Source of the DNA: Marinomonas sp. UCMA 3892 | Lineage (GTDB): Bacteria > Pseudomonadota > Gammaproteobacteria > Pseudomonadales > Marinomonadaceae | Length of the DNA: 64,000 nt | Assembly: GCF_012726345.1 (NCBI RefSeq) | Contig: NZ_PTXN01000017.1 | Span: 1-64,000, forward strand | Direction of reading: 5' to 3' | The notes under the pieces: model-generated | What the model saw: only the letters and a program-made list of their open reading frames with translations | Told to the model about the DNA's origin: nothing | The model's database searches: none | Translations under genes and position numbers: made by a program | Shown: piece after piece, positions 28,226 through 36,783 of the stretch | How the letters are laid out: the number at the start of each line of letters is the position of its first letter | Numbering within the stretch: the stretch's first letter is position 1

Positions 28226-28250
28226 TTATTGCTGAATACAAAAGCTATTA

Positions 28251-28703
28251 TCACGCTTTAAGCTTATGCACTAAGCCCTGAATACCCAATACATACCCTT
28301 GTATACCCATTCCAACGACAATTCCTGCCGCTGCTGGAGATATATAAGAATGATGACGGAAAGCTTCACGAGCGTGTACGTTAGAGATGTGGACTTCAAT
28401 CACAGGTACTTCAGCACCTTTTATTGCATCGTGAAGAGCAACAGATGTGTGAGTATAAGCACCTGGATTGAATACTACGCCCAATACTTCGCCCGCTTTA
28501 ATACGGCGACCTGCTTCATGAATTAGATCAATCAATACACCTTCATGGTTAGATTGATGGCATTCCACCTCATGGCCTAATGACAATGCCGCTTCGCGAC
28601 ACATAACTTCCACATCAGCTAGAGTGTCATAACCATAAGTTGCTGGCTCACGAGTACCCAATAAATTTAAATTTGGACCGTTCAATACCATGATGGTAGA
28701 CAT
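28251..28703 (-). CDS. aroQ: Type II 3-dehydroquinate dehydratase (AroQ/QuiB)
   Basis: A 150-residue dodecameric enzyme that interconverts 3-dehydroquinate and 3-dehydroshikimate. The family start [18 protein letters not shown] holds the catalytic Arg and Tyr. [25 protein letters not shown] and [17 protein letters not shown] follow with the catalytic His. In this setting it feeds QuiC, so a catabolic (QuiB) role is inferred. It follows the AEC copy 2 gene by 55 bases and faces AEC copy 1 across a 25-base gap. Confidence 0.95.
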   Translation of the reverse strand: MSTIMVLNGPNLNLLGTREPATYGYDTLADVEVMCREAALSLGHEVECHQSNHEGVLIDLIHEAGRRIKAGEVLGVVFNPGAYTHTSVALHDAIKGAEVPVIEVHISNVHAREAFRHHSYISPAAAGIVVGMGIQGYVLGIQGLVHKLKA

Positions 28704-28758
28704 AATAATTTCTCCTATAAATCAGCGTAAATATTCAATCAATCGCATTGCTATATTT

Positions 28759-29691
28759 TCATACAAAAAAGTGTAGTAAGACACTCAAGGTAAAAAATGA
28801 CAACACGGTAGTAATTAGCAAAGTACTAGCACAAAAACTGCGCGATCCATATTCCCCACATACAATGGGATAAGAACTGAACATAGATACCGAGGCAAAA
28901 ATAACCACTGCAATTTTTAATTCGTTTGGCATAGTGGGTGTAAGTAACAAGAGCAAGGTGACAATCAGTGGAAATAAGACCAGTTTGCCAATCGCCACCA
29001 GCAATATGGGAGCCCATTGACCTTTAATCGTCACACCCACCAAAGACCCGCCAATAACAATCAAGGCCACTGATGAGGCCGCTGCTGCCAGTAAATCAAA
29101 CCCTTTACCTATAAAGCTCGGCAAGTTCAATTCAAAAACAGAAAATACCAGCCCTGCGGCCAAGGCAATTAATAACGGATTCGTTGAGATACGCTTCAGA
29201 ACAACCATAAATAGGCTTTTCCCACTACTCTCGCTCTTACCCAACACAGTTTCGATAAAAATTAAGCAAACTGGCAATAAAATGATATTTTCGACCATCA
29301 ATGACATCACAAAGGCTTGTGTCAAAGGGTAATCAAAAAACTGTAATAACACAGGAAAGCCAATAAAAGCGCTGTTTGACATGGTCGCCCCAACGCCTCT
29401 CACGCCAGCATCCACCAAACCACTTTTAAGTAATCGCCAGCTCAGTAACACAATAATAAAAAAGGTGGCTAAACCACTCGCTGCATACACGGCAAGATAG
29501 TCAAACTGTAGGACTTCTTTTAGCTCCATGCTGGAAAGCTTGATAAAAATCAAAGCAGGCAAAGCTAGGTATAAAACAAAACGGCTTAACCCAGGTATCG
29601 CTGCTTGAGGAAGGAAAGAGTATCGAATGCTGAGAAAGCCAATAAGGATCAGAAAAAAGATCGGGGCTATGATGCTAATTACAGCTTCCAT
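28759..29691 (-). CDS. AEC-family transporter, copy 2
   Basis: A 310-residue membrane protein with the same ten-helix plan and shared motifs as copy 1 (MSLMVENIILLPVCLIFIE, KRISTNPLLIALAAGLV, VALIVIGGSLVGV), but clearly diverged. It lies between a GntR regulator and aroQ on the same strand, so quinate, shikimate or a related acid is a reasonable substrate guess. The direction of transport is not predictable from sequence. Confidence 0.88.
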   Translation of the reverse strand: MEAVISIIAPIFFLILIGFLSIRYSFLPQAAIPGLSRFVLYLALPALIFIKLSSMELKEVLQFDYLAVYAASGLATFFIIVLLSWRLLKSGLVDAGVRGVGATMSNSAFIGFPVLLQFFDYPLTQAFVMSLMVENIILLPVCLIFIETVLGKSESSGKSLFMVVLKRISTNPLLIALAAGLVFSVFELNLPSFIGKGFDLLAAAASSVALIVIGGSLVGVTIKGQWAPILLVAIGKLVLFPLIVTLLLLLTPTMPNELKIAVVIFASVSMFSSYPIVCGEYGSRSFCASTLLITTVLSFFTLSVLLHFFV

Positions 29692-29780
29692 GTCATCATT
29701 TCCTCGTTGTTACATGCATTAGATTGACCTTGAGTCTCTGTATTTTTCATTAGTTAGAATATCCTTACGAAGGATGAGTA

Positions 29781-30488
29781 TTAGGCGATGGCTTTAGATT
29801 TCATTTCTAATGATGTTTTCTCAGGGTCCGGTAAAAACAAGCCTTTTTGAATATGCGAGTCCAAAATAGCTAATACAAACTCGGTTTCATCATCAAGAAG
29901 GTGTTTAAGCAATTTTTGGTGCTCTTCTACAGAGGCCTGTCCGCGAAATGGTCGACGATGCAACGCCAACACCTGATAACGCATGTAAAGCTCAATCACC
30001 GAAGCATGATAGCGAATCAGCTGCTGAGAACCACAATGAGACACCATGGTCACATGAAAATCTCGGTCTGCTTTTTCCCACGCCTGAACATGGCTGCCTT
30101 CATCTTCCATCATCAGCTTTTCAACACAATTCAAGCGAAAATGCGCGCTTATCAAAGCTGACTTCCACTCCATTTGACCCGCTTTATTTTCCATGGATTT
30201 ACGCACAGCCGACAACTCTAACATCTGTCGAAGCTCTAATAATTCACGCAAATCTGCGGTAGAAACAGGTTTTACCGAAAAGCCTTTTTGATCAACAAAC
30301 AGCACAAAACCGTCTGATACTAAGCGCATCAAAGTTTCACGCAAGGTATTCACACTAGCACTGTAACGGATTCGTAGAGCGTTTAATTTAAGCTTTTCAC
30401 CGGGTAAAAGCTTTCCTGTCACAATATCAGAACGCAGTTGTTCATAGACGGATTGCCCAACCAATTTACGGTCATCGGAGTTAATCAT
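29781..30488 (-). CDS. GntR-family regulator (FadR/FCD subfamily)
   Basis: A 235-residue regulator with a winged helix at residues ~8-72 (VYEQLRSDIVTGKLLPGEKL, then SVNTLRETLMRLVSDGFV) and an all-helical FCD ligand domain at ~80-220 (LRELLELRQMLEL, REFHVTMV-like DRDFHVTMVSHC, the late LLKHLLDDE). FCD proteins commonly sense carboxylic acids through a metal site. It lies between aroE-like and AEC/aroQ genes and probably controls them. The ATG at 30488 is an alternative to a GTG at 30533; neither has a strong ribosome binding site. Confidence 0.85.
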   Translation of the reverse strand: MINSDDRKLVGQSVYEQLRSDIVTGKLLPGEKLKLNALRIRYSASVNTLRETLMRLVSDGFVLFVDQKGFSVKPVSTADLRELLELRQMLELSAVRKSMENKAGQMEWKSALISAHFRLNCVEKLMMEDEGSHVQAWEKADRDFHVTMVSHCGSQQLIRYHASVIELYMRYQVLALHRRPFRGQASVEEHQKLLKHLLDDETEFVLAILDSHIQKGLFLPDPEKTSLEMKSKAIA

Positions 30489-30569
30489 ATAAAATTCAAA
30501 GGGCCTTTTATTTTTTTTGTAAGACCTCTGCACTATATCATGAGCAAAGATATCTTAGTTGCTGAGCCC

Positions 30570-30628
30570 CATAGAATAAATGACTAAAAGACACCATTTA
30601 GCGTCTTCTTTTCATCATTTATCCTATG
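30570..30628. repeat. Long imperfect palindrome between gntR and aroE-like genes
   Basis: Arms of 22 bases starting CATAGAATAAATGA and CATAGGATAAATGA (3 mismatches) face each other across about 15 bases. It could be a strong stem-loop after the aroE-like gene; no U-tract follows it on the minus strand. A tiny mobile repeat is another reading. Confidence 0.55.
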
Positions 30629-30652
30629 AATTTATTTAGTTACCAACAATCT

Positions 30653-31522
30653 CTAGATCAACGAACTGACGACATTGTATTTTTCACGGAACTGGTCCCA
30701 AACAGGTTTCACATCCGTTATTTCCTGTCCTGTGAAAATTTCGAAGGCATCGATGCCTTGATAAAAGAACAAATCAAAGCCTGACACAATTTGCAGACCT
30801 TTTTTATTAGCTTCCACTAAGAATTCAGTATCCATTGGGGTGTAAACCGCATCAAATGCCCATTTTTGTCCTTGAATCAGCTCCGCAGCCAATGGCATGC
30901 CTGGACTTTTCAAATGACCTACAGGTGTACAGTTTACCAATCCATCGACTTCTGCGGCGGCTTCTGCAATGTCTTCTTTGGCAACAACACGCGCCTTGTA
31001 GCCGGCTTCATTAATAGCATCAACCAAAGACTGTGCGCTACGTTCGCTCAAATCGGTGACTAATACTTCTGTCGCCCCCACTTCAAACAAGGCAAATCCA
31101 ATCGCTCGCCCCACCCCACCAGCACCAATCATCAGCACTTTACCCGCTGGCACGTTTCCAGCGAGGGAATGTCCCACTCGACCTTTATAACCGCGAATAA
31201 AACCAGTGTAATCCGTATTAAAAGCACACACTTTGCCGTCTTTTAGCAGCAAAGTATTACTCGCACCGACTTTCTTCACCGCGTCGTTTACTTCGTCTGC
31301 GCTGTCGATGGCGATTTGTTTATAAGGAAAAGTAACATTAGTACCGACAAAACCTAAGGCACGAATTTCAGCAAGCTTGGCGTTAAAGGATTCCGCCGTA
31401 TCATCTTCTGGCACTTGCAACTGATAATCCACTGGCAACTGCTTTAGTTCACCCAACATCATGTGTAAAGAAGGAGATCGAGAAGCGGCAATAGCCTGAC
31501 CAATTAGACCTATATGTAACAT
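30653..31522 (-). CDS. Catabolic shikimate/quinate dehydrogenase (AroE-like)
   Basis: A 289-residue dehydrogenase. Substrate-site motifs are SRSPSLHMM (residues ~15-23), NVTFPYKQ (catalytic Lys) and NTDYTGF (catalytic Asp). The nucleotide fold has GAGGVGRA, followed by the strand end LVTDLSERS, with Asp where NADP-specific AroE proteins carry Asn-Arg-Thr. This suggests NAD+ use and an oxidative, catabolic role making dehydroquinate or dehydroshikimate (inference). The ATG at 31522 has GGAGG 8 bases upstream; the longer TTG frame would include that site. Neighbours aroQ and quiC complete the route. Confidence 0.9.
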   Translation of the reverse strand: MLHIGLIGQAIAASRSPSLHMMLGELKQLPVDYQLQVPEDDTAESFNAKLAEIRALGFVGTNVTFPYKQIAIDSADEVNDAVKKVGASNTLLLKDGKVCAFNTDYTGFIRGYKGRVGHSLAGNVPAGKVLMIGAGGVGRAIGFALFEVGATEVLVTDLSERSAQSLVDAINEAGYKARVVAKEDIAEAAAEVDGLVNCTPVGHLKSPGMPLAAELIQGQKWAFDAVYTPMDTEFLVEANKKGLQIVSGFDLFFYQGIDAFEIFTGQEITDVKPVWDQFREKYNVVSSLI

Positions 31523-31689
31523 TGTAATTGCCTCCAACGTATTCCAAAAAAGAATGTCATAACGTTAATAATTGAGAATTAGAAGATAAAAAGCGCTGCC
31601 GCTAACAGCATGTCAATACATTATTAAAAAGGCTTTCTTGAGTGAATACCCTTGTTCAGTGTTGCGTCAGCAGCAAAGGTCACTGATAC

Positions 31690-31724
31690 AAAAACGCTTC
31701 TTTTATCAAAGATAGAAGAAGCGT
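31690..31724 (-). terminator. Terminator of ligAB copy 1
   Basis: Minus strand ACGCTTCTT, loop, AAGAAGCGT followed by five T, about 80 bases past the ligB stop. Confidence 0.75.
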
Positions 31725-31801
31725 ATACCAAAACTCACGTTTTGTTGTATGACAATTTGACATGTATTTTGAATGAAAAAATTATATCAGCATTGCTAGA
31801 C

Positions 31802-32650
31802 CTAAACAGCGTCGCTTGTCGCCAATAATTGCAACCCAGCCCCCGTATTTGAAATCGGCAAATGATAACTACGATGCAGTTCGGTTAACATCCCCTGTAA
31901 TGCGCCACGCATCGCTAACCACATATTCAACTCAACACCTTGAGAGCCTGCTTGTTCTACCAAGTCAAAATTAGTGAGTTTGGTAAGCGCTTCCGGTTCA
32001 TTCACAATTTTATCCATGCAATATAAATCGAATGGTTTATTAATGAAGCCCGCGCGCTGTCCATCTAGCTGATGAGACAAACCACCAGTTCCAAACACCA
32101 CAACTTTCTGATTACCAGAGTAAGAACGAATAGCATCACCAATCGCCTTACCAAAATCAAAACATCGACTGGGCTTTGGCATAGGATGACGTTCACAGTT
32201 GATCGCAATTGGAATCACTTTAATATGACCGTATCTATGACCAGGCCACATGAGCGTCAGAGGTACTGTCAATCCATGGTCCACTTTCATTTCTTGGCAA
32301 ACGGTTATATCAAACTCGTGCTCAATTAATTGATTAACGATATGCCAAGACAACTCAGTTTCCCCAGTTACTGGTGGAATTTCAGCAATTCCCCAACCTT
32401 CGTCGGCATTCTCATACTGAGCAGCAGCACCAATAGCAAAAGTCGGTTTGCGATCATGAAAAAACTCTAGTCCGTGATCATTATAAAAAATGACGGCGAT
32501 GTCAGGCTCTTGCTTATACAGCCATTCACGCACTGGTGGATAGGCATCGAAAAAATCTTTCCAATAAGGTGTTTGCTCAAGACCTTTATCCATCGCTACA
32601 CCAATGGCAGGAATATGTGATGTGGCGATACCGCCCAGTATTTTCGCCAT
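31802..32650 (-). CDS. ligB: Protocatechuate 4,5-dioxygenase beta subunit LigB, copy 1
   Basis: A 282-residue catalytic subunit of a class III extradiol dioxygenase that opens protocatechuate between C4 and C5 to 4-carboxy-2-hydroxymuconate semialdehyde. Fe(II) ligands known for LigB are present: His12 (GIATSHIP), His59 (YNDHG) and the late Glu (VELNMWLAMRG). The acid-base His lies in GGLSHQLDG. Its ATG overlaps the ligA stop by one base, which supports coupled translation of the two subunits. A second pair lies at 53757-54967. Confidence 0.95.
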   Translation of the reverse strand: MAKILGGIATSHIPAIGVAMDKGLEQTPYWKDFFDAYPPVREWLYKQEPDIAVIFYNDHGLEFFHDRKPTFAIGAAAQYENADEGWGIAEIPPVTGETELSWHIVNQLIEHEFDITVCQEMKVDHGLTVPLTLMWPGHRYGHIKVIPIAINCERHPMPKPSRCFDFGKAIGDAIRSYSGNQKVVVFGTGGLSHQLDGQRAGFINKPFDLYCMDKIVNEPEALTKLTNFDLVEQAGSQGVELNMWLAMRGALQGMLTELHRSYHLPISNTGAGLQLLATSDAV

Positions 32651-32997
32651 TATTTTTCTCCCTGCTGTACTAAGAACGCTTTAAATTCGTCTGTTGTCAT
32701 GCCCGTCTGTAAACCACCAACATCTTGTACATTTAATCCCAAGATCCCAGCAAATTTTGCTAGATAATAAATACTTCCACCGGCTTCTAGCATGGCAATG
32801 ACATCACGATTTTTTACCGCCTGTTTTTGCTCTACAGAAAGTCCAAACTTTTCACAATAATCGTCTTCATTAGCGAGGAATGCTTCTCGCCCATCTGCGT
32901 TATTAAAGGAATAACACATTTTATTTAAAGGGTAGCCCTTCGTTGCCATCGGTCCATCAAACATAATATTGCCCGGAATATGACTCACCTGACTCAT
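32650..32997 (-). CDS. ligA: Protocatechuate 4,5-dioxygenase alpha subunit LigA, copy 1
   Basis: A 115-residue helical subunit that caps the LigB active site. Typical motifs are GYPLNKMCYSFN (residues ~20-31), NRDVIAMLEAGGSIYYLAK and the C-terminal DVGGLQTGMTTDEFKAFL. It is the first gene of the two-gene ligAB unit and is divergent from a tandem-HTH LysR regulator; the 255-base gap contains ATATAGGA at 33166-33173, an octamer shared with the pcaQ and dctP control regions. Confidence 0.94.
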   Translation of the reverse strand: MSQVSHIPGNIMFDGPMATKGYPLNKMCYSFNNADGREAFLANEDDYCEKFGLSVEQKQAVKNRDVIAMLEAGGSIYYLAKFAGILGLNVQDVGGLQTGMTTDEFKAFLVQQGEK

Positions 32998-33252
32998 ACT
33001 GTTACCTCGCTATAAGATTGTTTATTCAATGGCGTAAACGCCCATTAGGAGCGAGTATAAGAACAAACGAGCTGTACAAACCTTGATCTACATCTATTTT
33101 TCACTATTTAAAAAATAGAACGCATTATTTTTATACTTTTTAAATGAGAGGCCATTCTTGGCCATATATAGGAAAAAAGATGCAATTAATCCTTCAATTT
33201 GGTTTATTTGATATTCATTTTTGATATAGTTTATAAAAAATAAGGAGGTCTT

Positions 33253-34467
33253 ATGGAGATAGCAATTCCCAACTTACGGCATTTGCGTGTATTTCTCGCG
33301 GTCGCAGAGCTAAAAAGCATCACCCGAGCTTCTGAAAATATCTTTTTATCTCAGCCTGCCATCACTCAAGCGATCGCTAAGCTAGAAGGATTATTGGGCG
33401 CGTCGCTTTTTGAGCGCCATTCAGATGGTATGTATCCCACTCCATCTGGTGAGGTGTGGCAAAAACGCGTCAGCCGCGCCATCGATCATATTCAAACCGC
33501 TACACAAGAAATCGTGAAAGACACGACTCAAAAAGAACGCACGCCTAAAAATCTTATCGCCTTAATTAGCACCACCCAATTAAGAGCTTTAATCGCTGTG
33601 AGCGAAGCACAAAACTTCAGCATTGCGAGCCGAAATTTGGCCGTGTCGCAGTCTTCCGTACACCGAGCCGCGCGAGATTTAGAACGTCTGCTCGGCGTTG
33701 TATTATTCGAAAAAAACAGCCTTGGAACCAGCGCAACCAAAGCAGCACAAACCTTGGCAAAAGCCACCAAACTGGCTTTCAGTGAATTACGCCAAGGCAT
33801 TTACGAGATCAACGCTTTACAGTTTAAAGATGTCAGTACCATCACCATAGGCAGCATGCCTTTGGCACGTATGACCATTTTGCCCAAATCAATTTTGCAG
33901 TTCAACGAACGTCACCCTGACGTGAATATCAATGTAACCGAAGGTCCGTATGCCGATTTACTTCATCACCTTCGCCAAGGCGACATTGATATTATTTTAG
34001 GTGCATTACGTCATCCAACACCGGCTGACGATGTGGTGCAGGAAGAATTATGGGCGCCGCCATTGTCAGTAGTGGCTCGTAAAGATCATCCATTAATGAG
34101 CAAACAAAACATCAGCGCACAAGATCTTGCCGAGTTTGCTTGGGTCGTTCCAGCCAAAGGCACACCGACTCGACAAGCTTTCGAAGACATTTTCAAAGAC
34201 GCTGGTATCGCCTTACCAACACGATTAGTTGAATCCAGTTCACAGATACTTATTCGTGAGCTATTAATCGAAAGCGATCGATTGACACTCATCTCGGCAC
34301 ACCAAGTAGAGCGAGAAATTAATATTGAATTGCTCAATATCATAGACTTTCCGTTGGACCATACACGCCGCCCAATTGGGCTTTGTGTGCGAAAAAGCTG
34401 GCTTCCAACCGTCACTCAATCCCACTTTCTTAGCTTATTACGAGATATCTCAGAACGTTTTCGATGA
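33253..34467 (+). CDS. LysR-type regulator with two tandem helix-turn-helix domains
   Basis: A 404-residue regulator, about 100 longer than usual LysR proteins. The extra length is a second HTH_1 unit: the first spans residues ~8-66 (LRHLRVFLAVAELKSITRAS, SQPAITQAIAKLEGLLGASLFE) and the second ~113-170 (LRALIAVSEAQNFSIASRNL, SQSSVHRAARDLERLLGVVLFE). A normal effector domain follows from ~195. It is divergent from ligAB copy 1 and just upstream of ligC, so it likely governs protocatechuate ring cleavage. A strong AAGGAGG site precedes the ATG. Confidence 0.9.
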   Translation: MEIAIPNLRHLRVFLAVAELKSITRASENIFLSQPAITQAIAKLEGLLGASLFERHSDGMYPTPSGEVWQKRVSRAIDHIQTATQEIVKDTTQKERTPKNLIALISTTQLRALIAVSEAQNFSIASRNLAVSQSSVHRAARDLERLLGVVLFEKNSLGTSATKAAQTLAKATKLAFSELRQGIYEINALQFKDVSTITIGSMPLARMTILPKSILQFNERHPDVNINVTEGPYADLLHHLRQGDIDIILGALRHPTPADDVVQEELWAPPLSVVARKDHPLMSKQNISAQDLAEFAWVVPAKGTPTRQAFEDIFKDAGIALPTRLVESSSQILIRELLIESDRLTLISAHQVEREINIELLNIIDFPLDHTRRPIGLCVRKSWLPTVTQSHFLSLLRDISERFR

Positions 34468-34618
34468 AAACTACAAAAGCCTCATTGCAAAAAATGAATA
34501 GCTTATGCGGTTTATGGATTATCCCCATTAGGTGTCGGATGCTAGATTTGTTATCAATATAAGACTCGGGCAATGTTACGCCCTTACAATAAACACTCGC
34601 ACTTTTAGGAGTAGATTA

Positions 34619-35566
34619 ATGAGAATTTGTATCGCTGGCGCATCTGGCGCTTTCGGCATGAAACACATGGACGCCATCGCGGCGATCGAAGGTGCAGAAG
34701 TCGTTTCTGTGGTTGGCACAAAAATCGATGCGATTAAAGCCTTCGCTGAAGAGCGCGGTGTTCCTCACTACACAACCGATCTAGCAGAAAGCCTAGCTCG
34801 TGATGATGTTGATGCGGTAATCCTAGCTACTCCGACTCAAATGCATGCTGCGCAAACTATCCAATGTCTTGAAGCCGGCAAACATGTTATGTCTGAAATC
34901 CCAATGGCAGACAACATTGAAGACGCTCGCAAAGTGGTTGAAGTACAAAAGAAAACTGGCCTGGTTGCCATGGCGGGACACACCCGTCGTTTTAACCCTT
35001 CGCACCAGTGGATTCATAACAAGATAATGGCTGGCGAATTAAACGTTCAACAAATGGACGTACAAACCTACTTTTTCCGCCGTTCAAACAAAAACGCCCT
35101 TGGCCAAGCGCGCTCTTGGACTGACCATCTACTATGGCATCATGCTTGTCATACAGTTGACTTGTTCCAATACCAAACTGGAGAAACAGCAAGCAAGGTT
35201 CAAGCACTTCAAGGTCCAATCCATCCAGAACTTGGCATTGCTATGGACATGAGCATTGGTATGAAAGTGCCAAACGGGGCAATTTGCACTCTATCTCTGT
35301 CATTCAACAACGACGGCCCATTCGGCACTTTCTTCCGTTACATCTGTGATAATGGCACCTATATCGCACGTTACGACGATCTATTTGACGGTAGCGAAAA
35401 CAAGATTGACCTATCTGGCGTAGCGGTTTCAAATAACGGCATCGAACTACAAGACAGAGAATTCATTGCAGCGATTCAAGAAGGTCGTGCGCCCAATGCC
35501 TGTGTGACACAGGCAATCGAAGCGATGGAAACCTTGCATCGCTTAGAAGAATGCTTAGAAGCATAG
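34619..35566 (+). CDS. ligC: 4-carboxy-2-hydroxymuconate-6-semialdehyde dehydrogenase LigC
   Basis: A 315-residue Gfo/Idh/MocA-family NAD(P)+ enzyme that oxidises the LigAB product (as its hemiacetal) to 2-pyrone-4,6-dicarboxylate. The Rossmann start RICIAGASGAFGMKHMDAI and the length both match LigC of sphingomonads (315). Further motifs are VMSEIPMADN and WTDHLLWHHACHTVDLFQYQ. The ATG at 34619 follows TAGGAG; the longer frame from 34532 has no support. A perfect terminator follows. It separates ring cleavage here from LigI at 55 kb. Confidence 0.93.
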   Translation: MRICIAGASGAFGMKHMDAIAAIEGAEVVSVVGTKIDAIKAFAEERGVPHYTTDLAESLARDDVDAVILATPTQMHAAQTIQCLEAGKHVMSEIPMADNIEDARKVVEVQKKTGLVAMAGHTRRFNPSHQWIHNKIMAGELNVQQMDVQTYFFRRSNKNALGQARSWTDHLLWHHACHTVDLFQYQTGETASKVQALQGPIHPELGIAMDMSIGMKVPNGAICTLSLSFNNDGPFGTFFRYICDNGTYIARYDDLFDGSENKIDLSGVAVSNNGIELQDREFIAAIQEGRAPNACVTQAIEAMETLHRLEECLEA

Positions 35567-35598
35567 AAACAGTGAAAAGCTCAATAAAGTAAGATACA

Positions 35599-35624
35599 AA
35601 CAGGGAGCCTAGGCTCCCTGTTTT
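35599..35624 (+). terminator. Terminator of ligC
   Basis: AACAGGGAGCC, TA, GGCTCCCTGTTTT: a perfect 11-base stem with a T-run. Confidence 0.92.
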
Positions 35625-35693
35625 CGTTACACTGTTTTGCAATAGCAGTAGCGCAGTAAAACATAGCAAAGCAAACTAACAAGGACCCTTTTT

Positions 35694-36674
35694 ATGTCAA
35701 AACATCCGCATTTAGCTAATCCAAACATCGGCCTTGGCTGCATGAATTTATCCCATGCTTACGGTTCACCTGTTGCAGAAGAGCAAGGCATCAAAGCACT
35801 TCATCAAGCCTTTGAAATGGGCTATCGCCATTTTGATACCGCGACATTATATGGTGGAGGTAACAATGAGCTCTTAGTAGGCAAAGCACTAAAAGATCGC
35901 CGAGATGAATTTTTCCTTGCCAGCAAATGCGGTATGGCCATGGTTGACGGCAAAAAAGAGATTAACGGCCGACCTGAAAATATTCGCAAGCAGTGCGAAG
36001 ACAGCCTAAAACGCCTGCAAACAGACCATATCGATTTGTATTATTTGCATCGCTTGGACTTCAATGTGCCCATCGAAGAAAGCGCAGGCGCTCTGGGCGA
36101 CCTGGTAAAAGAAGGCAAAATTGGTGCGATCGGTTTATCTGAAGTGTCTGCTGAAACGCTAACTCGTGCCCACAATGAGTTCCCGGTTACCGCGATTCAG
36201 TCCGAATATTCTTTATGGACACGCAACCCAGAAATTGCCGTGTTAGAAGCCTGTAGGAAACTCGGCGTTACCTTTGTTGCTTTCAGCCCATTAGCACGCG
36301 GATTCTTAACCGGCACATTAAAAGACGTTGCGGATTTAGAAGCTAAAGACATTCGCAACAACATGCCACGCTTTAACGCCGAGCATTATCCTAACAATCT
36401 AGCCTTGTTAAACGACTACTTTGCGCTAGCAAAAGACATAGGCTGCACACCATCGCAACTGGCTTTGGCTTGGCTCACCGCCAAAGATAAAAATATTGTC
36501 CCTATTCCGGGCACTCGTTCGGTTAATCATATGAGAGACAATTTTGAATCAGCGCAATTAAAGCTGGATGCCAAACAAGTCAGCCTGCTAGACGAGATGA
36601 TTAATCAAAATAACGTACATGGCACGCGCTATACCGCTGCACAACAAGCTGAGATAGATACCGAAGAGTTTTAA
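35694..36674 (+). CDS. Aldo/keto reductase
   Basis: A 326-residue NADPH-dependent oxidoreductase of the AKR superfamily (YakC/Tas-like branch). The catalytic tetrad is visible: Asp in HFDTATLYGGG, Tyr in the same stretch, Lys in FFLASKCGM and His in DLYYLHRLD. The cofactor signature PIPGTRSVNHMRDN is near the C-terminus. The length is typical. The substrate is not predictable; its place right after ligC hints at an aldehyde from aromatic catabolism, but it has its own transcript between two terminators. Confidence 0.9.
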   Translation: MSKHPHLANPNIGLGCMNLSHAYGSPVAEEQGIKALHQAFEMGYRHFDTATLYGGGNNELLVGKALKDRRDEFFLASKCGMAMVDGKKEINGRPENIRKQCEDSLKRLQTDHIDLYYLHRLDFNVPIEESAGALGDLVKEGKIGAIGLSEVSAETLTRAHNEFPVTAIQSEYSLWTRNPEIAVLEACRKLGVTFVAFSPLARGFLTGTLKDVADLEAKDIRNNMPRFNAEHYPNNLALLNDYFALAKDIGCTPSQLALAWLTAKDKNIVPIPGTRSVNHMRDNFESAQLKLDAKQVSLLDEMINQNNVHGTRYTAAQQAEIDTEEF

Positions 36675-36700
36675 ACACGTTTTAATACCATAGTTAAATA

Positions 36701-36756
36701 AAAAATCCCTCTTTGTGGCTATTCTATAAAGAATAACAAGGCAGAGAGGGATTTTT
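36701..36756. terminator. Bidirectional terminator between AKR gene and pycB
   Basis: AAAAATCCCTCT and AGAGGGATTTTT pair over 12 bases around a 32-base loop that holds a further small hairpin. It ends both converging transcripts. Confidence 0.85.
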
Positions 36757-36783
36757 CATATCTAGAGACGAACAGCTATTAAA

